Below are positions 21,071-32,159 of a stretch of 64,000 bases of DNA, piece after piece. The stretch's first letter is position 1. Each line of letters begins with the position of its first letter. The notes under the pieces were generated by a model. That model was given only the letters and a program-made list of their open reading frames with translations. It did not search any database and was not told the DNA's origin. Source of the stretch: Petaurus breviceps papuanus. Taxonomy: Eukaryota > Chordata > Mammalia > Diprotodontia > Petauridae. Where the stretch lies: positions 11,930,109-11,994,108 of the forward strand of contig JAMXIF010000043.1 of assembly GCA_028583685.1 (NCBI GenBank). Direction: 5' to 3'. The position numbers and the translations under genes were made by a program.

Positions 21071-24000
21071 ATGAATGGAATGAACTCTCCTATAAAACGG
21101 AGACAGATAGCAGAATGGATTACAAATCATAATCCTACAATATGCTGTTTACAAGAAACACATTTGAAACAGAGGGATACACACAAGGTAAAGGTAAAAG
21201 GTTGGAGTAAAATATATCATGCCTCCGCTAAAGTAAAAAAAGCAGGGGTAGCAATCCTTATCTCAGATAAAGCAAATGCAGAAATTGACCTAATTAAAAG
21301 AGATAAGGAAGGAAACTATATCCTGTTAAAAGGCACCATCGAGAATGAAGCAATATCACTACTTAACATATATGCACCAAGTGGTGTAGCATCGAAATTC
21401 CTAGAGGTGAAGGTAAAGAAATTAGAGGAAGAAATAGATAGTAAAACTATACTAGTGGGAGACCTTAATCTCCCCCTATCTGAACTTGATAAATCCAACC
21501 TCAAAATAAACAAGAAAGAAGTTAAGGAGGTGAACAGGATTTTAGAGAGGATAGGTATGATAGATCTCTGGAGAAAACTGAATGGGGATAAAAAAGGAAT
21601 ATACTTTCTTCTCAGCAGTTCATGGCACATATTCAAAAATTGACCATGTTCTAGGGCATAAAAACCTCACAATTCTATGCAGTAAGGCAGAAATATTAAA
21701 CACATCATTCTCAGATCATGATGCAATAAAAATTATATGCAATAAAGGGCCAGGGAAAGACAGACTAAAAACTAACTGGAAATTAAACAATTTGATACTA
21801 AAGAATGAGTGGGTCAAACAAGAAATTATAGAAACAATCAGTAATTTCATTCAAGAGAATGATAATAATGAGACAACATACCAAAATCTGTGGGATGCAT
21901 TAAAGGCAGTTCTTAGGGGAAGTTTTATGTCCCTGAGTGCATACGTGATTAAATTAGAGAAAAGGGAGCTCAACGAATTGGGCATGCAATTAAAAAACCT
22001 AGAAAAAGAACAAATTCAAAATCCCCAATTAAATACTAAACTAGAAATATTGAAGACTAAAGGAGAGATTAATAAAATTGAAATTAAGAAAACTATTGAA
22101 CTAATAAATAAAACCAAGAGCTGGTTTTATGAAAAAAACAACAAAATTGATAGACCCTTAGTCAATACGATAAAAAAAAGAAAGAAGAAAACCAAATTAT
22201 GAGTATCAAAAATGAAAAGGGTGAATCTACCTCCAATGAAGAGGAAATCAAAACAATAATTAGAAATTATTTTTCCCAATTGTATGCACATAAATTTGAC
22301 AATCTTAGAGAAATGGATGAATATTTAGAAACATACAAGTTGCCCAGATTAACTGAAGAGGAAGTAAATTACTTAAATAATCCCATCTCAGAAAAAGAAA
22401 TTGAACAAGCCATCAGTCACCTCCCTAGGAAAAAATCTCCAGGGCCAGATGGATTCACTAGTGAATTCTATCAAACATTTAAAGAACAATTGATTCCAAT
22501 ACTCTACAAATTATTTGGGAAAATTAGTGAAGAAGGAGTCCTACCAAATTCTTTTTATGAAACAAATATGGTACTGATACCTAAATCAGGAAGAGATAAA
22601 ACAGAGAAAGAAAATTATAGACCAATCTCCCTCATGAATATAGATGCAAAAATTCTAAATAAAATACTAGCCAAAAGACTACAGCAACTTATCTCAAGAA
22701 TAATACACTTTGATCAGGTAGGATTTATTCCAGGAATGCAAGGATGGTTTAATATTAGGAAAACCATCAGTATAATTGATCATATAAACAATAAAACTAG
22801 CAGAAACCACATGATCATCTCAATAGATGCAGAAAAGGCTTTTGACAAAATACAACATCCATTCCTATTAAAAACATTAGAAAGTATAGGAATAAATGGA
22901 GCCTTCCTTAAAATAATAGGTAGCATCTATTTAAAGCCATCAGCAAGTATTATATGCAATGGGGAGAAGCTGGAAGCATTTCCCATAAGATCAGGGCTGA
23001 AACAAGGGTGTCCACTATCACCTCTCTTATTCAATCTGGAACTAGAAATGTTAGCAGTAGCAATTAGAGAAGAAAAAGAAATCAAAGGAATCAAGTTAGG
23101 CAAAGAAGAGACCAAGCTATCACTCTTCGCAGATGATATGATGATATACTTATAGAATCCTAGAGAATCAAGTAAAAACTACTTGAGACAATAAATAAAT
23201 TTGGCAAAGTTGCAGGATATAAAATAAACCCACATAAATCCTCGGCATTCCTATATATTTCCAATGAAACTCAACAGCAAGAAGTAGAAAGAGAAATCCC
23301 ATTTAAATTTACTGTAGACATTATAAAATATTTGGGAATCTACCTGCCAAAACAAACCCAAGACCTATATGATCATAACTACAAAACACTTTTCACACAA
23401 ATAAAGTCAGATCTAACTAATTGGAAAAATATCAATTGCTCATGGCTGGGTCGAGCTAATATATAAAAATGACAATTTTACCTAAATTAAATTATATATT
23501 TAGTGCCATACCAATTAATTTACCAAAAAACTACTTTATAGAGTTAGAAAAAATAGTAACAATATTCATCTGGAAGAATAAACGGTCCAGCATATCAAGG
23601 GAATTAATGAAAAAAAAATGCTAGGGAAGGTGGACTAGCTTTACCAGATTTCAATCTGTTCTATAAAGCAGCAGTCTTCAAAACTACTTGGTACTGGCTT
23701 AGGAATAGAGGATTGGATCAATGGAATAGATTAGGCACACGAGATTCAGATGTCAACAACTACAGTAATGTATCGTTTGATAAACCCCCAGACCCTGGAT
23801 TTTGGGATAAGAACTCACTATTTGACAAAAACTGCTGGGAAAACTGGAATATAGTATGGCAGAAACTGGACATAGACCATTATCTAACACCATATACCAA
23901 AATCAAGTCTAAATGGGTTCATGATCTAGGTATAAAGGTTGATACTGTAAGCAGTCTGCTAAAACAAGGAATAGTTTACCTATCAGACTTGTGGAGAGGG

Positions 24001-24654
24001 AATGACTTTATGACGAAACTGGAATTAGAGAACATTATAAAATGTAAAATGGATAATTTTGACTACATGAAAATGAAAAGTTTCTGTACAAATAAAGCCA
24101 ATGTAACCAAGATTAGGAGGGAGGTGGGAAATTGGGAAAGAATCTTTACAACCTATGTCTCTGACAAAGGACTCATCTCTAAAATATACAAAGAACTGAG
24201 TCAAATTTATAACAATACAAGTCATTCCCCAATTGATAAATGGTCAAAGGATGTGAACAGGCAGTTTTCAGATAAAGAAATTAAAGCTATCTATAAGCAC
24301 ATGAAGAAATGCTCTAATTCACTATTGATTAGAGAAATGCAAATCAAAACAACTCTGAGGTGCCACATCTCACCAGTTAGATTGGCTAAGATGACAAAAC
24401 AGGAAAATGACAAATGCTGGAGAGGATGTGGGCAAACTGGAACACTAATGCATTGTTGGTGGAGTTGTGAACTGATCCAGCCTTTCTGGAGAGCAATCTG
24501 GAACTATGCCCAAAGGGCTACAAATACTTTCATACCCTTTGATCCAGCAATACCACTCCTAGGGTTATATCCCAAAGAGATCATAGAAATGGGAGAAAGA
24601 CCCATATGTGCAAAAATGTTTATAGCAGCTCTTTTTGTTGTGGCAAAGAATTGA
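21071..24654 (+). pseudogene. L1 ORF2 (endonuclease / reverse transcriptase), broken
   Basis: ORF2 normally nicks DNA and copies L1 RNA into the nick. Endonuclease: NGMNSPIKRR at the start, QETHL (catalytic E), NIYAPSG, GDLNLPLS (D and N), KIDHVL and SDHDAI (catalytic D and H) are all present but split over two frames near 21600, in an A run. A second frame change lies near 22195, again at A runs. Reverse transcriptase 22199-23152: [19 protein letters not shown] and FADDMMIYL are intact, then TAG at 23153-23155 where L1 normally has Glu (YLENPRES). More frame changes follow near 23172 and 23460. The last part, 23713-24654, is open and carries the CX3CX7HX4C zinc-knuckle-like motif (CWRGCGQTGTLMHCWWSC). 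The catalytic residues are kept, so the breaks are recent. Confidence 0.93.
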
Positions 24655-25290
24655 AAATTAAGGGGGTGTCCATCAATTGGGGAATGGCTGAATAAGTTGT
24701 GGTATATGCATGTTATGGAATAATGTGGTAATTATTAGTAAACAATTAGTAATTATGGAATATGCTCTATAAGAAACGGGGAGCAGGCAGTCTTCATATT
24801 TACCTGGAGAGGCTTAAAAGAACTGATACTGAGTGAGAAGAGTAGAACCAGGAGGAATTTGTATACAATTACAGACACAACGTATGTGTGATGACCAACT
24901 TTGATAGACTGGACTCTTCTCAACAATGCAGGGATATAAATCAATCCCAAAAGACGCATGATGGAGAGAAAAACGTGCATCCAGAGAAAGAACTAGAAAG
25001 AACTAAATTTATATCCAGGTGGAAGCAAAATACCTGATCTTTTTCGTTCTCTTATTTGATTTTATGTACTCTTTACCATTTTTCATTCCAGCTGGTATAA
25101 TCCATCCTTATAACCTGACCATTGTATAATGTGAAAGTATTTACAGATCCTATACTTGATTATAAGACGCCATGGGAGGGGGGAAGGGGAAGGAGGGGGA
25201 CAAAATGTGAAATTCAAGGAATTATGGAATTGAATCCTGTGAACTAAAAGGAAACAAACAAATTAATAAATTAAAAATTGAATTAAAAAA
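24655..25290 (+). other. L1 3' UTR and A-rich tail
   Basis: Contains the purine tract 'gggaggggggaaggggaagg' near 25170-25190, a usual L1 3' UTR feature with G-quadruplex potential, and ends in an AT-rich terminus plus A run before the target duplication. Confidence 0.85.
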
Positions 25291-25306
25291 AAGAAGGTAT
25301 GAAACA
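25291..25306. repeat. Right target-site duplication of the L1
   Basis: Exact copy of 18974-18989. Confidence 0.95.
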
Positions 25307-25574
25307 ATGAGTAATTATTATTTCCACCAGTAAAAAGAGGTTTATGCCCTGGTTTTGTATCCACTTTCAAAACTTAACACATTATCTTTCCCACAAACCT
25401 TATATGCCCTCTTCCGAATTCCTCTAATGCTTTTGAAGGCAACATCATCCTTCCAGTTATGTAAGTTTTCAACCTAGGTGTCACCTTCTGTTCCTCAATC
25501 TATATTACCCCCATATTTAATCAATTGCCACATCTTTGCTGATTTTACCTTCCTAATATCTCTAATATGGCCAT
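25307..25574. other. Unassigned spacer
   Basis: Continuation of the L1 target locus. No feature recognised. Confidence 0.3.
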
Positions 25575-26180
25575 CTAGAGATGAGGGAGAAAAAAGTTCA
25601 CACATGGAAGACTGCCATTAAAAATGCACAGAACTGGGAGAGGACATGTTTTGGGTGAAGAACAGATTATGCCATAATAATAGACTAGATAAGGGGAATG
25701 CTGCAATTATAGTATACCCAGATTTTAACTAAACTCTTAACATCATGTTTCTACTATCCATGTGGGAAAAATGGAGATATGTGGACTAAACAATCTTATA
25801 GAAAAATGAATTTAGAACTTGTGAATGGCTGGACTGAAAGAATAATCATTGAAAGAATAGTTGATTCTAGCTTGGGGGAAAATATCTAATGGGTGAGGGT
25901 GGAAGAGAGGGAGGGGGAGAAAATTTAGAGCTTGTGAGAAATTTAGAACTTGTGGAACTGAATTTTGTAAACTAAAAGTAAACAAATTTTAAAAAAAGAT
26001 TCTGAAAATTGTCAGAATTTGAAGATTAACAAAAAAAATCTCTAATGAAGAGGTTTAGGTATCTATGCATGTTAAATATATTTAACATTTTGTCATTGCC
26101 TCAAATAAGGGAATAGATGACAGCTTCTCAAATTTTCAGATGTCAAAAAAGGAAAGATAGATGACCTACTAGATGGTAAA
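25575..26180 (+). mobile_element. CR1/L3 LINE, ORF2 reverse-transcriptase part, interrupted
   Basis: 'atgtgggaaaaatggagata' followed by 'gtggactaaacaatcttata' and 'aatggctggactgaaag' follow the CR1/L3 stretch that encodes the 'EKM.KYGL...I.WI..WL..R.Q' part after RT motif A. Downstream, 'ttctcaaattttcagatgtc' matches the later 'KFADDTK' segment. An L1 3' end splits it at 25869-25997. It probably belongs to the same insertion as 26822-27610. Confidence 0.6.
25869..25997 (+). mobile_element. 129-bp 5'-truncated L1 tail inside the L3 LINE
   Basis: 'gggtggaagagagggaggggg' through 'aactgaattttgtaaactaa' and an A tail is the L1 3' end. The 6-base duplication gattct at 25863-25868 and 25998-26003 brackets it, and the L3 sequence reads on across the site. 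Confidence 0.7.
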
Positions 26181-26269
26181 GCAAGTGGGTGAGGGGATTA
26201 AAAAAAAAGGAAACAAAAACAACACACAATAATCTCAATAGGCTTATGGGACATTGTGACTTCTACCAC

Positions 26270-26450
26270 TCCCTGGTATGTTATGAATCAAATTAAAATA
26301 TAATTGGAAAATATTTAATAAAATAAATAAAAAATACAATGAAACATAGATAATATTAATGTGTGGTTTTATAAGTCATTATGCTCCTGCAGGAATCCTC
26401 ATGTATTATTTAGTGGTTCACATTTCTATTTGAATTTGATATCAGTGGGC
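26270..26450. mobile_element. MITE-like dispersed repeat, copy A
   Basis: 'aatacaatgaaacatagata', 'tgtggttttataagtcatta' and 'tttctatttgaatttgatat' match the repeat at 47359-47586 over most of its length. The left end is lost. See that entry for the family argument. Confidence 0.6.
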
Positions 26451-26584
26451 TAGAGCATTGCATAAACTCTAATAAGAAGAAATTTAACAGTGATAAATGT
26501 AGAGTCTTTTATATGAGTTCAAAGGAATTAACTTCTTAAGTACAATATTGGGGAGGTAAGTTCAGATAGAAAAAAATATGCAGT

Positions 26585-26815
26585 AGTGTAAAGAGTATTG
26601 GAGTTGAAATCAAAGGAAACCTTTGTGTGAATCCTGTGTCTGACCATTGACAAGCTGTTTATCTGTCCAGGCCTCAATCTCCTTCTCTATGAAATGTGAA
26701 CATTTATACTGTCTACTTTGCCAGGCTGATGTGAGAATTAAGAGATATAATTAAGGTAAGGTGTTTTGATGTCCTTTAAATACTAAATAGATATCAGACA
26801 TTAAAATTATTAGAT
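26585..26815 (+). mobile_element. MIR/THER1-type CORE-SINE
   Basis: 'cattgacaagctgtttatct', 'caggcctcaatctccttctc', 'gctgatgtgagaattaagag' and 'atgtcctttaaatactaaat' follow a CORE-SINE from the tRNA-like part to the 3' end. Confidence 0.65.
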
Positions 26816-26821
26816 AATAAG

Positions 26822-27610
26822 TGAAGAATAAAGATTTGAGGTTTTTAGTGCACTTCCAGCTCAAGGTAAGTCTTTGGCTGTGTTAAGAAAGATAGTGTAG
26901 GGGTGGCTAGGTGGCGCAGTGAATAAAGCACCGGCCCTGGAATTGGGAGGACCTGAGTTCGGGTTCTGGCCTGAGACACTTAACACCTACACAAAAATAC
27001 TAGCCGTGTAACCTTGGGCAAGTTACTTAACCCCAATTGCCCTCCAAAAGGCAAAAAAAAAAAAAGAAAGGTAGTGCCCAAGTCCAGATAAGTGATATTA
27101 ACACGCTGCTCTAGATAGAGTAGGTCTACATTCTGGTTTTAGTTCTGGAGGACACAGTTTTGAAAGGGTAATGATAAGCTAGGGAGAATACAGATTTTAG
27201 TAACCAAGATGATAATAGGACTCAAATCCCTGCCAAATAAGGGTTGAATGAAGAAATTGGGAATACTTACTCTAGAAAATAGGAGACTTGGGGGGAAAGA
27301 ATTGCTGTCAATCAGTATTTGAAAACCTGTGAAATGGAAGAAAAATATATTTATTTTTCTTGAAATCAAATGCCAGGACTAGGAAGAATGGTAAAATGTT
27401 TTTTTAAAAAAAGATTAAGATTTACATTCAATGGAATGAAAACCTTCCTAAAGACATCAGGTTAGGGATCACTAGTTTTCATCAAGAAAAACATTCATAA
27501 ACACTCTCCAGGCAAATTTCGATGAGCACTTTGGTCAGGTACAGATTGGACCCAGTTGATTCTGGAGATACTCTTCACCTCTGGGATTTCATGATTCTTT
27601 AAGAAAGAAC
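26822..27610 (+). mobile_element. CR1/L3 LINE 3' portion, split by a SINE
   Basis: After the SINE at 26898-27063 the L3 order is plain: 'gttttagttctggaggacac', 'aaagggtaatgataagct', 'agaaattgggaatacttact', 'cagtatttgaaaacctgtga', 'gatgagcactttggtcaggt', 'cacctctgggatttcatgat'. This is the L3 3' UTR ending near 27610. Same strand and order as 25575-26180. Confidence 0.7.
26898..27063 (+). mobile_element. Short tRNA-derived marsupial SINE
   Basis: 'ggggtggctaggtggcgcag', 'accggccctggaattggga', B-box-like 'gagttcgggttc', 'ccttgggcaagttacttaac' and an A-rich tail. Target duplications aagaaagatagtg (26885-26897) and aagaaaggtagtg (27064-27076) differ at one base. Inserted in the L3 LINE. It resembles a tRNA only in its promoter boxes and is not a tRNA gene. 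Confidence 0.92.
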
Positions 27611-27844
27611 TCAGTGAAGTATAATGGAAGCACAATGGATGATTTGATTTGCATAGTGCACCCCATAAGGCTTCAAACGACCATCCAGGAAGACAAAAAC
27701 TGTGTGGATTTCAATAATGAATGGATAGAAATTGAAAATTCCAGTTACACTATTGGGTGAATCTGCATGCTTGCATCTATGCCTTACACATTTAAATGAA
27801 TGAATGAGTGGTTTGTATTAGTAAAGTGTTATAAGAACCAATGA

Positions 27845-28020
27845 GAGATCATTATGGACTGGCAGAATCAGGATAAGATTCATGGAGGGGATTTCATTTA
27901 ACATTGAGTCTTCAAGGTATGCTACAGATTCAATACAAAGAGTTTGGGAAAGTAGCTATTCAAGGTGTAAAGAACAGCATAAGCAAAGATACAGCAGTGG
28001 AAAAGAAAAGGACGTCTTTG
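27845..28020 (-). mobile_element. L2 3'-UTR fragment
   Basis: 'gatttcatttaacattgagt', 'cttcaaggtatgc' and 'gaacagcataagcaaagata' are the complement of the inner L2 3' UTR. Confidence 0.55.
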
Positions 28021-28059
28021 GGACTATCCCAATAAAATGTGATTTTTCTCATATATGGA

Positions 28060-28258
28060 ACTCCTGGTATATGAAGAGGGAACTCCTACCAATGCCGACT
28101 GACACTGTCTCCATAACTCATTGTCTTAGAGAATTGGCTAGGCAACTGATCCGTTAAGTGACTTACCAAGGGTCACATGGTCAATATGTGTTAAAGATCT
28201 TCAGCACACTTCTTTCCGATTCCAAGAGTAAGCTTTTTCCACTATGCCATGCTTCCTC
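28060..28258 (-). mobile_element. CORE-SINE of MIR type, long marsupial form
   Basis: 'ggaactcctaccaatgccga', 'ttgtcttagagaattggcta', 'gtgacttaccaagggtcaca' and 'tttccactatgccatgcttc' are in the expected reverse order. The same element type lies at 30065-30290. Confidence 0.7.
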
Positions 28259-28660
28259 TAAATATGACATGGTGAGATAAGCCAAGAAAAGTAGGTTGCA
28301 GCTAGGTCATATCAGATGAAGATTCTTTAGGTGGTCTTCACAAGTTTCATGTATCTTCACAAGGAAATATGTTATTCACATAAATGAAGCATTCAAAACT
28401 TCAATTCAGCTTCATTTCAATGTTGATTAAAATATTTTGTTAATATTTTTCAAAACTTTCTACTCTGCATAAGGAGAATAAATGCTTCCAGAAAATAATT
28501 TCTGCAAAAGTCTTTTACTGAGACAGTTTATGAAAGTGACAGGTTCTTCAGACTTGTCAAGACAACTTAGCTAAAATTCTGCTATTAACTAACTAAGCAT
28601 TGCATGCAATTTATTTTGAACAAGTTATAGTCAAAGAGCAGCCAATTAAAAAATCCTTAT
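28259..28660. other. Unassigned intergenic sequence
   Basis: Nothing recognised. Confidence 0.3.
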
Positions 28661-28692
28661 GAGGTTTTAAATTCCATGCAAAAAAATATACA

Positions 28693-28735
28693 TAAGTAGA
28701 TAGGTAGGTAGTAGATAGATAGATAAATAGAGGAG
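28693..28735. repeat. Degenerate (GATA)n run
   Basis: 'agatagataaatagagg' preceded by 'gtagataggtaggtag'. Confidence 0.8.
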
Positions 28736-28764
28736 ATGGATAAATAAATAAACCAAGCAGAACA

Positions 28765-28860
28765 AAACAGAAAGGCATTATGGCATAGTGAATAAAGAAT
28801 GGGCCTTGAAGCTAAATTCATATTCTGCCTCTGACACATTCAGGCTGTGTGACCCATGAA
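28765..28860 (+). mobile_element. MIR-type SINE 5' half
   Basis: 'gcattatggcatagtgaata', 'gaatgggccttgaagctaaa' and 'aggctgtgtgaccc' correspond to the tRNA-like head and start of the core. Confidence 0.6.
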
Positions 28861-28914
28861 GTCAGAAGATTTTAGCTTCAGATTTATTTATTTATTTATT
28901 GCTTAATATAAAAC

Positions 28915-29055
28915 CAAATATAGAGAGAGTTGGAAGGGATATTGAAGAGTCCCACTCATTTTACAAATGATGTGACTGAGTCTCAGGTGGATTATTTGAT
29001 TTGCCAACACTCACAGATAAAGTCATTGTCAGAATCAGGATATTTCTTTGTAAGA
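28915..29055 (-). mobile_element. MIR-type SINE 3' half
   Basis: 'gagttggaagggatattgaa', 'ccactcattttacaaatgat' and 'agaatcaggatatttc' follow the reversed MIR 3' end and core. Confidence 0.6.
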
Positions 29056-30060
29056 CTAGCTTTCTCTCCTGGTTTCTCTATTTTTGTCAAGGTTACCATA
29101 ATTCTCTACTCTTCTAGGCCATAGATCATTCCTGCTTATGGGCAATAAAGATAAAAAATCAATCAGTTACAAAGTTCTATTTCCTTCATCCTCTATCTAT
29201 GATATCTTTTCCTGATTTCTGTGGCCATACCAGGGTCCAGTGACTTCTGACTGGGAGATTCCCGTAATCTATGACAAAGGCATATTCTTGAAGTTAGGGA
29301 AGAGTAGAAGGTGATGTAATAAAAGTTACAGTTTCTATTTATATTGAATTTTATACTTACAAGACACCTGACCTTGTGACACGGGTTCAGTCTTAATAAC
29401 ACAGCCTCTTGCACACTCTGTACTTAAGACTTCAGGTCACTTACAGTGATACCAATACACTTGATTTTTCTCCCCTCATATGTACATAATAAAATGGAAG
29501 AAAAATGTAAAAATATACACATAGGTAAAGCTATCCAGAAACTCATACTGTTAAAAGTCTCTCTGTTCTTCCACTTCCTCTTTCTAAAACACATTAACTT
29601 TGCTCCTGTGTTATAATGGGCCAGCCTTTAACAGATTAGCTGTCCTGCCTTTACACGGGCCAAAAGGATTCATAATACTAAAGAATCATAAGTTATAAAT
29701 TACCTTAGTCCACATAGTCCAGTGTAGAAGCCATTTAGTACAAACTGCTGTTTGTAAGGATTGTTATCAACTCTATACCAATCTTAACAAGTCTCTGGTC
29801 ACTTTGCCTTCACAAGGTGTCACCAATCCACAAAGTAATAGACTTCAATGTTAATTAGCTTTTATTCTTAAATGGTTCTGCCTTTTATCAAGCTAAAATT
29901 TTGTTCTACTGTAATATCACTATACATATATATGTGTGTATTCTGTATGCATGCAAATATACACATATAACACATGATGGTAGTGGTGGTATATAGATAG
30001 GATATGTAATATATACACATTCATTTATTTTTATTAATTCGTTCTTTATTTATGTGCTTA
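29056..30060. other. Unassigned intergenic sequence
   Basis: No family recognised. A weak TA/TG run lies at about 29925-29945. Confidence 0.3.
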
Positions 30061-30064
30061 TTTA

Positions 30065-30290
30065 TTTGTTGGACCTGTGATTTCACTGTTGTAGGGGGTG
30101 TCTAGCAAAGGACTTTCTCTATGGAAACATATTAGCATCTTCTCTTCAAATTAAAGTCTTAGAGAGTTTCCAAGGGCACTAGAAGTTTAGCTGATTTGCC
30201 CAGGATCACACACCCAGTATGTATCAGAAGCAGAACTTGAATACAGAACTTCCTGATTGAGACCCCAGCCTTTGATCCAATAGGCCACAG
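30065..30290 (-). mobile_element. CORE-SINE of MIR type, long marsupial form
   Basis: 'acctgtgatttcactgttgt', 'agtcttagagagtttccaag', 'ctgatttgcccaggatcaca', 'cagaacttcctgattgagac' and 'gatccaataggccaca' are in reverse order. Confidence 0.7.
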
Positions 30291-30450
30291 TGTGTGTGTC
30301 TATATGTGTGACAGAGAGACAGAGAGAGAGAGACAGAGACAGAGAGAGAGAAACAGAGACAGAGACAGTGAGAGACAGAGAGACACAGAGAGAGACAGAG
30401 AAAGAGACAGAGAGACAGAGACAGAGACAGACAGAGACAGAGAGATAGAG
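30291..30450. repeat. (GT)n then (GA/CAGAGA)n microsatellite, 160 bp
   Basis: Purine-rich AGAGACAG repeats. The 104-aa and 70-aa Ser/Val/Leu or Arg/Glu/Asp frames are artefacts. Confidence 0.95.
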
Positions 30451-30641
30451 GACAATAATTTTATCAACATTGTGAATTCCCAGCATAAAAATTCTCTCCA
30501 CTGATACAGATAAATGGCAACTATTAAAATTTATAATCTTAGAGAATTTCCTAAGTGCTTTATTTCACCTGATGACTCAAATTACAACAAAATTAGATTA
30601 GGAAATTTAGAGGAAATTGGTCCTCCAGACAGGTGCGCGCA

Positions 30642-30642
<1 letters not shown>

Positions 30643-30687
<45 letters not shown>
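30643..30687. repeat. (CA)n microsatellite
   Basis: More than twenty CA units. The poly-His/Thr frames here are artefacts. Confidence 0.97.
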
Positions 30688-30688
<1 letters not shown>

Positions 30689-31087
30689 ATAATCATCCAC
30701 ATAGATGCAAGAAAGTCACCCAGGACAAGTGGAAGAGGGACATTTAGAGGAAAAAACACGTTCAAAGTTGGGATTCAGATAGCAAAAGCATATACCCTAA
30801 AACATGAACTTGGTGAAGAATAGATTATCACTGCCAGATGAGGGAAGGGGACATTCCTAATCAGAATCAGATATGGTAGAAACGTTTTCAGGCTTTTACT
30901 TACAGATATCAGACTTGGGTGAGGCTCAGAGGGAGTTTCTTTAACAAGACAAAAAAACTGGAAGATCTGAGATTACTATCAAAAGCAGCTGAAGATGAAT
31001 AACTCAGAGACCACAGCAGTTGCTTGTTTTTGTTTGTTTGTTTGCTTGCTTTTTGGAGGAAGGAAGGCAGGGCAATTGTACCCAATG

Positions 31088-31351
31088 TCATAAGGCTAGT
31101 ACATATTAACCATTGTATATGGTTCTGCTTGCATAACTTTGCATTATTTGTTTAAGTCTTCTGAAGTTTTTCTGAAATCACCCTGCTGGTCATTTCTTTT
31201 AGCACAATAGTATTCCATTGCATCCGTGTAACACAAATTGTTCAGGCATTCCCCAGTTGACGGGTATCCCCTCAATTTCCAGTTCTTTGCCACTACAAAA
31301 AGAGCCTATACATGTGTGTATATATGTATATATGTACACACATACACACAC

Positions 31352-31390
<39 letters not shown>

Positions 31391-31575
31391 CACATAAATA
31401 TATATGTATATATTTGTGCAAATAGGTCCTTTTACCTTTTTTTTTTTAAATCTCATTGAGATACAAACCTAGAACTGGTATTGCTGAATCAAAGGGTAGC
31501 CCTTTGGGCATAGTTCCAAATTGCTCTCCAGAATATCTGGATCAGTTCACAACTTTACTTCCTCATGAGGTCAGG
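31088..31575 (-). mobile_element. L1 LINE 3' end (ORF2 C-terminus and 3' UTR), 5'-truncated
   Basis: Complement of the L1 3' region: 'cacaatagtattccattgca', 'aggcattccccagttgacgg', 'ttgccactacaaaaagagcc', then a TA/TG array at about 31310-31412, then 'actggtattgctgaatcaaa' and 'gccctttgggcatagttcca'. The microsatellite has grown within the relic. Confidence 0.85.
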
Positions 31576-31754
31576 TGCTTTACCCAGTCAGAAGCTGAGG
31601 GTATTAACTGCCTGACACAGAATTAACATAGACCAACAAATATGGAAAAGTATAACCTTTTCTACTTTTGCCCATAACCTTGATGGAAATTAGGACCACT
31701 TAGCCTCAGTTATCCCATTCTGGAGTTTTACAATTTTAACTGAAACATTAACCA

Positions 31755-31850
31755 ATATAAAGATTACAATTATCACACTGAGGCACTGATAGGTTCAGTG
31801 ACTTTTCCATTATTACACAGGTAGAACTGTATATGTCAGATAATGTTCCT
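31755..31850 (-). mobile_element. MIR-type fragment
   Basis: 'cacactgaggcactgatagg', 'cagtgacttttccattatta' and 'cacaggtagaactg' resemble reversed MIR core. Short. Confidence 0.45.
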
Positions 31851-31929
31851 TAACCTTGGATCCCCCAATACCATGAACATTCTTCCCCTGAATCTTAATG
31901 ATTGTTAATTCTTGTTACTAAGGTAATGG

Positions 31930-32115
31930 TAATAACTTATATTTATATTATATTCTATTGTTACAAAGCACTTTTACATCCATTTTCTAATTTAATTCTT
32001 GTAATAATCCTTTGTGATAAGTAGTAAAAATCTTCTCATGTACATTTTATACATGAGGAACTAAGGTGAGTGGGTAAATTACTTGCTCAAAGAAATGAAG
32101 CTTATAAATGAAAGA
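31930..32115 (-). mobile_element. MIR/THER1-type CORE-SINE
   Basis: 'acaaagcacttttacatcca', 'ttctaatttaattcttgtaa', 'ttatacatgaggaactaagg' and 'aaattacttgctcaaag' are in reverse THER1/MIR order. Confidence 0.65.
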
Positions 32116-32159
32116 GCACACTTTCTAGAGATGCAAAGAATAAATCTAATTCTTTTACA

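Larger units (their letters stand above)
18990..25290 (+). mobile_element. Nearly full-length LINE-1 (marsupial type), 6.3 kb
   Basis: Begins with the L1 start GGCCAAGATGGCGG and ends in an A-rich tail, flanked by perfect 16-bp duplications at 18974-18989 and 25291-25306. Order: CpG-rich 5' UTR, ORF1 19702-20694, intergenic 20695-21070, ORF2 21071-24654, 3' UTR with a G-rich tract (25172-25200). Exact target duplications, surviving CpGs and intact ORF1 indicate a young insertion, but ORF2 has several frame breaks and one internal stop, so the copy cannot move itself. Confidence 0.96.
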
